Assembly (NCBI GenBank): GCA_023474015.1
Contig: JAMCYN010000032.1
Location: forward strand, 1-29,077
Direction of reading: 5' to 3'
DNA length: 29,077 nt
Source: Armatimonadota bacterium
GTDB lineage: Bacteria; Armatimonadota; UBA5829
The notes beneath the pieces are model-generated. The model worked only from the letters and a program-made list of their open reading frames with translations. It made no database searches and had not been told where the DNA came from. This document shows positions 22,781 to 29,077 of this stretch, piece by piece (the first letter of the stretch is position 1; every line of letters starts with the position of its first letter). The position numbers and the translations under genes were made by a program.

Positions 22781-24415
22781 ATGCGCACCAGGAAACCAAT
22801 ACTCATTCTCTTCGCTGTATTATTGTCTCTTTTCTGCACTCCGGCGGGCGCGAACGCCGCCGGAGCCAAGGCCAGGTTCGAGTACAAACTGAGGCTCGCC
22901 GATGCGAAGGGAAAGCCGTTAAAGGGGCCGCAAACCGTCTATTTGTCGGTCTGGCGAGGAGGTTCACGGAGTCTGAACTCGGGCACCAAGGTATACGGTG
23001 AGAAGGCGACTATTATGCCCGGGCGGGATGGTATCGTCGCCTATTGGCTCGGCGGCGGCACGGTTCTTTTCGGCAGCCTCGATCTGTCGAGCCTTAAGAC
23101 CGACGAGCCGGTGTATGCGCAGGAGGCTGTGGGCGGCGAGAGCAGCCCCAAGGCTACGCGATCCCTCGTTTACGCCATGGACAACGTGTGGCTTGCGATC
23201 AGCCCCGGATGGTCCGGCTACTGGCACAAGAAGAACGCCGTATACAGCGGACTCTTAACGTCCACTAAGATGGCTGCGAGCGCTCGACGCGGCCTGGTGA
23301 CGCTCTATCCCGACCTCAAGATTCAACGCGAAGATGGGTCGATTATTGACTGCTCGCGCAGCAAGTCCTCGGGGCTCCAGGAGTTCTTCGACTATTGCAC
23401 CGAGCACCGCGTGGACGGATACATCGTCGGGGGAGCGTCGCCCTCGGGCGGGCCTATTGGATATTGCAGTTCCGTGCCGGTGCATGTTCACCCCGCGCAG
23501 GGTTTCAGGCTCGACACCGGCGCGATTACGCTCTACTTCAGCGCGGCCATCGGCTTCCAGACCGCGCTCACCATCGACTCGTGCATGATGGTGGATTTCA
23601 GGATTCGAGGTCAGTTGGTCAACAGGGGCACCGGGTACGATCTCGCGTTTCGTCCCACGAATACACTGCCGCTGGATACATTCGTCGGCCCCACTATCGT
23701 GGACAGTCTGTTTTATATTACCACAATCGCGACCAGCGGCCAGGGTGTTCTCATGGAAGGCTCGATCAACTTCAACACGTTCGTTTTCAATGAGATCAAC
23801 GGCGGCGACATCGGCGTGCACGTGCGTTCGGGCTCCTACAGCAACAACAAGTTTACCTGCAAACATATTCACAACCAGAACAAGACGGCGATCCTCGTCG
23901 AGACCGGCGCGACCAACACCTGGGAGGTCAACATCAACCCCGACGCACGCGACCCGGTCGGGATCGACACCGCGGGCACGGGCGATATCTGGTTTATCAA
24001 TGTCCATGCCAAGCAAAAGCCCGGGCTCATACTGGAACCGGCGGCGCGGGCAAATCAGTTTCACATAATGGGGCTGTCGGGCGGTTTCGAGAACCGGGCA
24101 ACTAACCCGACCAATCGATTCTTTGCGGCCCCGGGCATCAGCCCCGAGAGTGTGAAGCTCGGGTTCTCGGTGGAAACGCCGGGTGTGCCGGAGCCGGGCG
24201 CGGTGGTGGTCAATCGGAACCCATTCAACGTGACGGTGATGATCCTCAAACCGGGCGCGGTTTTGAGTTGGCGGATTGCCGATGCCTCGGGCTTGTCGCA
24301 GTCCATAGACGGACCATTTACCGCGGGCCAGAGCATTACGCTGGCGCCCGGCGAGAGTATTTCGATTCAATACGCACCCGGCGGCGCGCCATCTTGGCGA
24401 TGGCGTGGGATGTGA
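22781..24415 (+). CDS. Secreted beta-helix-like protein 1
   Basis: 544 residues. A signal peptide (PILILFAVLLSLFCTPAGANA) is followed by an N-terminal beta domain (about 27-130, with TVYLSVWRGG and GSLDLSSL) and a long region of short strands and turns rich in Asn, Gly and Thr (about 190-440). That region resembles right-handed parallel beta-helix folds of surface or polysaccharide-active proteins. The C-terminal 100 residues look like a small beta-sandwich. No lyase or hydrolase active site was recognised. ATG 22781 lies 1 nt after the URO-D stop with AGAGGA upstream, so it is cotranscribed. Its late middle part resembles the next gene. Confidence 0.72.
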   Translation: MRTRKPILILFAVLLSLFCTPAGANAAGAKARFEYKLRLADAKGKPLKGPQTVYLSVWRGGSRSLNSGTKVYGEKATIMPGRDGIVAYWLGGGTVLFGSLDLSSLKTDEPVYAQEAVGGESSPKATRSLVYAMDNVWLAISPGWSGYWHKKNAVYSGLLTSTKMAASARRGLVTLYPDLKIQREDGSIIDCSRSKSSGLQEFFDYCTEHRVDGYIVGGASPSGGPIGYCSSVPVHVHPAQGFRLDTGAITLYFSAAIGFQTALTIDSCMMVDFRIRGQLVNRGTGYDLAFRPTNTLPLDTFVGPTIVDSLFYITTIATSGQGVLMEGSINFNTFVFNEINGGDIGVHVRSGSYSNNKFTCKHIHNQNKTAILVETGATNTWEVNINPDARDPVGIDTAGTGDIWFINVHAKQKPGLILEPAARANQFHIMGLSGGFENRATNPTNRFFAAPGISPESVKLGFSVETPGVPEPGAVVVNRNPFNVTVMILKPGAVLSWRIADASGLSQSIDGPFTAGQSITLAPGESISIQYAPGGAPSWRWRGM

Positions 24416-24433
24416 GTCTGGGAGGTATATGCA

Positions 24434-25480
24434 TTGAAAAGAACGTTACTGGTTGTTGTGATTGTTATGCTCACGGTCGGGACAAGCCACGCCGCTTCGA
24501 TTGTTGTCGCGGCGTCCAACTCGACACCCGAGGCTAAAAAGAAGGCGGACATAGTCTGCGACGGCAAAGATGACCAGGTCGAATTGACGAAGTCGTTCCT
24601 CAGAGCTGGGATTGTTTCCAGTCTGATCGAGCGAAATCCCCAGACAATGGCGCCCACAAAGTGCCAGGCGGGACATTCGGTGAAGTGGGAACCCGGCGAT
24701 TACTATCTGTCGGGGACTGTCACGATCCCGGACGCCGAGGATTGCGCTATAGAGGCCGAGGGGACACGCTTCCATTACCTGCCGAAGGAGGGGGATGCGA
24801 TTGTCGTTCAGGGCGCCAGCAGATGTCGCTATCGATTCGGATCGGTCTTCACCGGCTCGACTGGAGCCGCGTTGCGCATCAAGCCAACGGAGAATATGCC
24901 CGCCCTGATGAGCATAGTCAGCTTCACGGGACTGATAGGCAATCCCAGCGCGCGCAAGGGAATCGGTTTTTGTGTGGACTCGACTGTCGAGAATGTCTGC
25001 ACGATGCGCTTCGAAGGCACGGATATTCGTGACTTCGATATCGGGGTGTTCGTTCCCGATGCGCGAGTGGCCAGGCCCGACAAGCCCGGCTCCGGCAAGA
25101 CCGACACCAACTGGTACTGGTTCAGCTACATTCGCATGTGCAACACTTGCATTTGGGAGCAGCGCAATGGAATCGACGATGGAGTGTGGTTCGTGAACGT
25201 GGATGCAAGCATTCCGAACGCGGTGGCGGTGCGTACGGGGGCGTCCTACGGCAAGTGGTTCATCATCATGGGCTCGATGGATTGGTTCGTCCGCCCTCAC
25301 GACGCGAACAATAAGACGAAGTCGATTATCCTGGACCCAGGCGCTCAATATAACGTGATGGAGGTATCGCCGCCGCTTGATATCTTCGCGCCCGCCCAGG
25401 ACAACAGCGGTAACACCACGAACGTCATTTCGACTTCTAAGACGCCGCGTTTCACGGGGTTTGAGAGCCCGGCGAAGTAG
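24434..25480 (+). CDS. Secreted beta-helix-like protein 2
   Basis: 348 residues with a signal peptide (KRTLLVVVIVMLTVGTSHAA). The mature start IVVAASNSTPEAKKKADIVC then DGKDDQVEL is the usual first turn of secreted pectate-lyase-like beta-helix proteins. Further strands follow, with several Cys that could form disulfides. Its WFVNVDA...VRTGASYGKWFIIMG segment parallels WFINVHA...PAARANQFHIMG in the preceding gene, so the two may be diverged paralogues. TTG 24434 has GGAGGT 7 nt upstream; ATG 24429 only opens a two-codon frame. The substrate or binding partner is unknown. Confidence 0.72.
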   Translation: MKRTLLVVVIVMLTVGTSHAASIVVAASNSTPEAKKKADIVCDGKDDQVELTKSFLRAGIVSSLIERNPQTMAPTKCQAGHSVKWEPGDYYLSGTVTIPDAEDCAIEAEGTRFHYLPKEGDAIVVQGASRCRYRFGSVFTGSTGAALRIKPTENMPALMSIVSFTGLIGNPSARKGIGFCVDSTVENVCTMRFEGTDIRDFDIGVFVPDARVARPDKPGSGKTDTNWYWFSYIRMCNTCIWEQRNGIDDGVWFVNVDASIPNAVAVRTGASYGKWFIIMGSMDWFVRPHDANNKTKSIILDPGAQYNVMEVSPPLDIFAPAQDNSGNTTNVISTSKTPRFTGFESPAK

Positions 25481-25556
25481 CCGGTTTCATACTCCAACTC
25501 GAGCGCATTTACCGAGACGTTACTCCGAATTCACTACCTCGGGGCTATCAAAGTTC

Positions 25557-25608
25557 TTGACAGCAACCGAAAAAGAAAATATACTAAAATAGGCATGGGT
25601 GACATGTC
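25557..25608 (+). promoter_or_regulatory. Strong promoter plus TAGGCATG-GACATGTC element (copy 2)
   Basis: TTGACA (25557-25562), 17-nt spacer, TATACT (25580-25585), 4 nt, then TAGGCATGGGTGACATGTC (25590-25608). It drives the SDR/LDH2 pair. ATG 25595 opens a 16-codon frame (MGDMSNLQVMPNANCL, ending 25645), 73 nt before the SDR gene. Confidence 0.8.
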
Positions 25609-25718
25609 AAATCTTCAAGTAATGCCAAACGCCAACTGCCTCTGATGTTTTGGTTGCCTGTTGTCGATAGGCGACAGGCTGGAAAGTCACGGCGCAGCCC
25701 TGAGCGGGAGAAGTAAGT

Positions 25719-26510
25719 ATGGACACGGGATTGAGAGGAAAGACGGCCTTGGTCACCGGCGGCGGCAGCGGTATCGGAAAGGGTATCGCTCTGGCGCTGG
25801 CCGAGGAGGGCATCAACCTGGCCGTTGCCAGCCGTAACCCCGATGAGGCGGCTCTGGACGAGGTCAGAGCGAAGGGCGTGGAGGTCTTGAAGATTTCCGC
25901 AGATGTCAGCAAAGAAGAGGACGTGCTGCGGATGGTGAGCGAGGCCATATCCGGCCTTGGCCACCTGGATTTCTACGTCAACAATGCCGCGTGGACCTGG
26001 CATCAGCCGTTCACGAAGCTCGAGACCGAGTCCTGGTACAAGACCTTGAACACCAATCTGTCGTCGTGCATGTGGGCTACCAGAGAGATTTCCAAGCACA
26101 TGATCTCTCGAGGCGGTGGCAGTATCGTGATCATCGGATCCACGGTTCGCTTCTTCCCCGCGTTTAAGGAGACCGCCTATCGCGTTTCCAAGATGGGCCT
26201 CCGGATGCTTATGCAGAACCTGGCCATCGAACTGGCCCCGCACGGCATCCGCGTGAACATGGTGACGCCGGGCCATTTCAAGACCCGGATGACCGGCAAC
26301 ATCCCTGAAGAGATCGAAGACAGGCTTAAGGATGTCATCGCCGCGCACAGGTTCGGAAACCCGATGGAAGTGGGATACGCGGTGGCATTTCTCTTATCAG
26401 ACCGGCTGAGCGGATATACCATCGGCGGAGATTTAGTAATTGATGGGGGTCTGACGTTGAACCCGCTCACGTTCATGACCCCGGATGAAATTCACGATAT
26501 GAACCTCTGA
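25719..26510 (+). CDS. Short-chain dehydrogenase/reductase (classical SDR)
   Basis: 263 residues, standard length. The cofactor motif is TGGGSGIGKGIAL near the N terminus, NNAAW is the NNAG equivalent, and the catalytic residues are S141, Y154 and K158 (YRVSK). The C-terminal GGDLVIDGGLTLNP is typical. It should oxidise or reduce a hydroxyl/keto group with NAD(P). S-R-N after the second strand (ASRNPDE) hints at NADP, which is an inference. ATG 25719 has GGGAG upstream. It is the first gene of an operon with the LDH2-family dehydrogenase, which suggests successive oxidations of a sugar, polyol or hydroxy acid. Confidence 0.92.
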   Translation: MDTGLRGKTALVTGGGSGIGKGIALALAEEGINLAVASRNPDEAALDEVRAKGVEVLKISADVSKEEDVLRMVSEAISGLGHLDFYVNNAAWTWHQPFTKLETESWYKTLNTNLSSCMWATREISKHMISRGGGSIVIIGSTVRFFPAFKETAYRVSKMGLRMLMQNLAIELAPHGIRVNMVTPGHFKTRMTGNIPEEIEDRLKDVIAAHRFGNPMEVGYAVAFLLSDRLSGYTIGGDLVIDGGLTLNPLTFMTPDEIHDMNL

Positions 26511-26522
26511 AAGGTAGGAGCT

Positions 26523-27602
26523 ATGATTGTTTTTTCCGCTGAAGACCTTCGAAGAATCGGGGTTGAAATCTTCACGGCTTGTGGCGCACCCCCGGACGAG
26601 GCGGCCATTGTCGCCGACGAGTTGGTGGACTCGAACCTCATGGGGCTGGATTCACATGGGGTGGTGCGTTACATAGAGTATGTGGGAAAGGTGCTAGAGG
26701 GCAAGACCAAGCCTGGAGCGCCCGTTCGCATCGTGAAAGATACGCCCACGGTGGCCGTGGTCGACTGCGGATTTAATTTTGGGCCGGTAGCCTCGACGCG
26801 CATGGTCAATATCGTGTGCGAGAAGGCTCGAAAAAACAACATAGCTTATGCCGTCAGTAAGAATTGCACGCATATAGGCCGCCTCGGTGGAGTCGTGCAA
26901 AAAGTGGCTGAGCAAGGTCTTTTCGGCCTTGCCACGTGCAACAGCTCGAAGCATGGCCACTGGGTGGTGCCGTGGGGCGGTCGCCAGGGCAGGCTTGCCA
27001 CGAACCCTCTCGCCTTTGCCGCTCCGACCGGCGGTGACCCGGTGGTGCTCGATATGTCCACATCGATGATCTCCGAAGGCAAGGTTCGGGTGCTGATGAA
27101 CCAGGGGCTTCCGGTTCCCGAAGGCTGTATCCAGGATGCCGACGGAAATCCGACGACTGATGCCAAGCACTGGTATGGACCACCGAAAGGCACGATTCTT
27201 CCGTTCGGTTCGGAGCTTGGATATAAAGGCTTTGGCCTTAGTCTGCTTGTGGAGATACTCAGCGGAATCATGGCCGGGGAGGCGAGCACATTTGACGCCT
27301 CTTATATTAATGGTTTGAGCATTTTGGCGATTGATCCGGGCTCCACCTGCGGGGCCCAGCGCTTTACGGAACTAATGGATGACCTATGCGCCTACATGAC
27401 GAGCACGCCGCCCGCTCCGGGATTCGATGAAGTCGTGATGCCCGGCGCCTATGATTTCCGTAGTCGAGAGAAACGGTTGGCCGAGGGAATATCGATAGAC
27501 GACAACACCTGGAAACAGATAGTTGCGTCCGCGGAGAGCATCGGAGCGCGAATTTCGGACAAATACTCGGGCGCATTATATAAGCATTCAGCTCAGGTCT
27601 AG
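26523..27602 (+). CDS. Malate/L-lactate dehydrogenase-type (LDH2/MDH2) oxidoreductase
   Basis: A 359-residue member of the LDH2/MDH2 family (ureidoglycolate, sulfolactate, 2,3-diketogulonate or malate dehydrogenases). Diagnostic parts are LMGLDSHGVVRYIEYV with the conserved H45, CTHIGRLGGVVQKVAEQG, the cofactor loop WGGRQGRLATNPLAFAAPT and GYKGFGLSLLVEILSG. It oxidises a 2-hydroxy acid with NAD(P); which one cannot be read. ATG 26523 has GGAG upstream, 12 nt after the SDR stop. It is probably transcribed from the element-bearing promoter at 25557. Confidence 0.9.
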   Translation: MIVFSAEDLRRIGVEIFTACGAPPDEAAIVADELVDSNLMGLDSHGVVRYIEYVGKVLEGKTKPGAPVRIVKDTPTVAVVDCGFNFGPVASTRMVNIVCEKARKNNIAYAVSKNCTHIGRLGGVVQKVAEQGLFGLATCNSSKHGHWVVPWGGRQGRLATNPLAFAAPTGGDPVVLDMSTSMISEGKVRVLMNQGLPVPEGCIQDADGNPTTDAKHWYGPPKGTILPFGSELGYKGFGLSLLVEILSGIMAGEASTFDASYINGLSILAIDPGSTCGAQRFTELMDDLCAYMTSTPPAPGFDEVVMPGAYDFRSREKRLAEGISIDDNTWKQIVASAESIGARISDKYSGALYKHSAQV

Positions 27603-27686
27603 CCACGAAATCCTTAAATATCTTAACACCGATTCGTGAAGGTGCATTCCACCCATGTGGCTAATGTGTAATTGGTCGGACACCGT

Positions 27687-27696
27687 CGGTCGACCG
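27687..27696. promoter_or_regulatory. Palindrome CGGTCGACCG before the GntR gene
   Basis: A perfect 10-bp palindrome 22 nt before the regulator start and just upstream of its ribosome-binding site. It could be an autoregulatory operator or chance. Confidence 0.3.
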
Positions 27697-27718
27697 CCAC
27701 GTGAGGAGGTTTTGTGGT

Positions 27719-28450
27719 ATGTCTTCGTTAATATGCGCCGAGGAAATTGCCTATAGTGAGCTTAAGCAACGGGTTCTTGACGGCCGTCTGGCCCCGGGAG
27801 AACGGCTGGTGCACAGGGCGTTGGCCAAGGATTTGGGAATGAGCCCTAACCCCGTTGTCTTGGCGCTGCGTATGCTGGAGCGTGACGGTTTGGTTACGAA
27901 CACGCCCGGGTTGGGGGCACGAGTGCGCACCTGGACTCGCGAAGAGATCGTGGACTCCTATCACATCAGGGCATTCCACGAGGCGCTGGCTGCCAGGTTG
28001 TGCGCGGAGCGGGCGACTATGTCTGACCTGGAGGCTATCAACAAGGCGCACGAGGCGATACTGCAGTCGGTGGACGAACTGGATGCGAAGGCGAACATAA
28101 AGGCCGAGCTGGATTTCCATATAGCCATCGCAAAGGGCGCCCATTGTCCCGATCTGGAGCGTGTGTTCGAGAACCTGTCGATCGTTCACAGGAGCATGAC
28201 GGCGTTCGGGATCAGCTTGAATGTGCCGAGGTTGTTGAGCCCGCAGATTAGAGAGATACACACCACGATTATCGAGGCCATCAAAAACCGCGACCCGGAC
28301 GCCGCGGAGAAGGCGGCGCGAGACCATGTGGAAGGATCGCTTGCCCGGAATCTTGCCTGGATCGAGAAAATATCGGCTGCCATGGTGGATAGTGCCGCAT
28401 CACGAATGGGATCGCGGGCGAATCCGAGCGTGACTGTCAGGTTTCCCTGA
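27719..28450 (+). CDS. GntR-family transcriptional regulator, FadR/FCD subfamily
   Basis: 243 residues. The N-terminal winged helix (about 5-72) contains VLDGRLAPGERLVHRALAKD then LGMSPNPVVLALRMLERDGL, the GntR pattern. The FCD effector domain (about 80-225) keeps metal/ligand residues D132 and H134 (LDFHIAIA), H181 (REIHTTI) and H203 (ARDHVEG). FCD regulators usually repress and respond to organic acids or sugar acids, which fits the SDR/LDH2 neighbours. ATG 27719 has AGGAGG 9 nt upstream. Its targets may be the GACATGTC promoters on both sides of it or ATTGTATACAAT at 28618. Confidence 0.9.
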   Translation: MSSLICAEEIAYSELKQRVLDGRLAPGERLVHRALAKDLGMSPNPVVLALRMLERDGLVTNTPGLGARVRTWTREEIVDSYHIRAFHEALAARLCAERATMSDLEAINKAHEAILQSVDELDAKANIKAELDFHIAIAKGAHCPDLERVFENLSIVHRSMTAFGISLNVPRLLSPQIREIHTTIIEAIKNRDPDAAEKAARDHVEGSLARNLAWIEKISAAMVDSAASRMGSRANPSVTVRFP

Positions 28451-28470
28451 CACAGTCGACCGAAACAGCC

Positions 28471-28521
28471 TTGACAACCAAGGGGAAAGCGGCTATACTT
28501 TTTAGGCATGTCTGACATGTC
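28471..28521 (+). promoter_or_regulatory. Strong promoter plus TAGGCATG-GACATGTC element (copy 3)
   Basis: TTGACA (28471-28476), 17-nt spacer, TATACT (28494-28499), 3 nt, then TAGGCATGTCTGACATGTC (28503-28521). It lies downstream of the GntR gene and upstream of the ino1 promoter. Confidence 0.8.
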
Positions 28522-28617
28522 TAATCGTACTTACCGTGCAATGAGGATTGATGTAGACTCGCACTCAAGCCTGGGGCTGTGCGTGCCGGCCACGTGGTAT
28601 ATCAGCCGGTGTTATAG

Positions 28618-28629
28618 ATTGTATACAAT
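28618..28629. promoter_or_regulatory. Palindrome ATTGTATACAAT, FCD-type operator candidate
   Basis: A perfect 12-bp palindrome with the TTGTATACAA core that fits the TNGTNNACNA form bound by many FadR/FCD GntR regulators. It lies 168 nt after the local GntR gene and 62 nt before the -35 of the ino1 promoter. Confidence 0.5.
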
Positions 28630-28690
28630 AACTTTGAGCGGTATTGGAATACATTCCGCACGGCACAGCGGCCAGTGGGCTCTTCAGGTA

Positions 28691-28741
28691 TTGACAGGAG
28701 CACTACAAATAGCATATAATTTGCGCTGAACGTCCGGACGT
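28691..28741 (+). promoter_or_regulatory. ino1 promoter with ACGTCCGGACGT palindrome
   Basis: TTGACA (28691-28696), 18-nt spacer, TATAAT (28715-28720): both hexamers are perfect consensus. The 12-bp palindrome ACGTCCGGACGT (28730-28741) covers about +4 to +15, where a repressor would block transcription. Confidence 0.75.
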
Positions 28742-28821
28742 AATCACTTCCCAGTAATGGCCGTTCGATCAGATGTGGCAGGCCCAGTCTGGGGCGGTAG
28801 AAGAAAGACAACGGAGGATAA

Positions 28822-29077
28822 AGTGGCTAGTTCAAATCAAATCAAAGTAGCGATAGCAGGCGTAGGCAACTGCTGTCAGGCCCTGTTGGAGGGGCTCGAA
28901 TATTATCGTCAGAATCCCGAGGACACTCGCGGACTGATGAACGTGGACATCGGCGGCTATAAGGTGACCGATATAGTGCCCGTGGCGGCTTTCGACGTGA
29001 GCGTTGACAAGGTCGGCAAGCCCCTTAACGAGGCGATATTTGCCAAGCCCAACATCGCCTACAGATACAATGTTCCG
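28822..29077 (+). CDS. ino1: myo-Inositol-1-phosphate synthase, N-terminal part (cut by window edge)
   Basis: The first 85 codons are present. KVAIAGVGNCCQALLEGLEY is the NAD-binding start, and GLMNVDIGGYKVTDIVPVAA then FDVSVDKVGKPLNEAI matches the actinobacterial/archaeal-type inositol-3-phosphate synthase, which converts glucose 6-phosphate to myo-inositol 1-phosphate. The start is GTG 28822, with GGAGG 5 nt upstream. Transcription from the consensus promoter at 28691 gives a leader of about 95 nt. The product would feed inositol phospholipids or inositol-based osmolytes or thiols. Confidence 0.9.

Larger units (their letters stand above)
28451..28821. other. Regulatory region between the GntR and ino1 genes
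   Basis: 371 nt with two strong promoters in series, three palindromic sites and no convincing gene. A 73-codon frame from ATG 28508 runs across the second promoter and has no ribosome-binding site. Confidence 0.65.

Noticed and set aside
23255..24370. 371-codon minus-strand frame over secreted protein 1
   Set aside because: Arg/His-rich antisense translation, typical of a GC-rich shadow.
28508..28729. 73-codon frame starting inside element copy 3
   Set aside because: It runs over the ino1 promoter and two palindromes, with no ribosome-binding site; more likely a by-product of regulatory DNA.

Overview
The window is bacterial chromosomal DNA, moderately GC-rich, gene-dense and mostly transcribed rightward. 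Nearly all genes have clear Shine-Dalgarno sequences, TTG and GTG starts are common, and several promoters are near-consensus sigma-70 type (TTGACA, 17-18 nt, TATACT or TATAAT). The mix of a very large multi-PAS c-di-GMP protein, sugar-catabolic genes, a URO-D-family methyltransferase-like gene, secreted beta-helix-like proteins and an inositol-phosphate synthase suggests a free-living environmental heterotroph. Armatimonadota or a similar phylum is a guess, not something the sequence proves. There is no phage, integrase, transposase or CRISPR array.

Left part (1-6670). A U32-family gene cut by the window edge is translationally coupled to a Nudix hydrolase (both minus). Next is a ferritin-like DUF892 gene (minus) lying between two 31-bp inverted repeats. 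It is followed by an RsbW-like anti-sigma kinase (plus), a stand-alone LuxR-type HTH protein (minus), a small unknown protein (minus), a soluble PAS histidine kinase and a homocysteine S-methyltransferase-family enzyme (both plus).

Middle part (6671-21560). A 1,678-residue membrane sensor with six PAS-like domains plus intact GGDEF and EAL domains is followed by topA, a YHS-domain protein and tRNA-Ser(GCU). Then comes a tight isomerase, class II aldolase and FGGY kinase operon for an unidentified sugar. A lytic transglycosylase, a small predicted membrane protein, a secreted unknown, a MITE-like palindromic element and a proline/glycine-rich membrane protein ending in a strong terminator complete this part.

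Right part (21560-29077). An operon of a URO-D-family gene and two secreted beta-helix-like proteins is followed by an SDR/LDH2-family dehydrogenase pair, a GntR/FCD regulator and the start of a myo-inositol-1-phosphate synthase gene. Three strong promoters here share the 19-nt element TAGGCATGNNTGACATGTC, placed 3-4 nt after TATACT. A related promoter with the same 8-bp palindrome GACATGTC lies on the minus strand near 2.7 kb. This looks like one regulon, possibly controlled by the local GntR protein, and it is the main candidate here for an undescribed system. Short peptide-coding frames overlap or precede several real start codons. Intergenic regions also carry heptamer and octamer tandem repeats, REP-like hairpins and a dispersed C-rich repeat.
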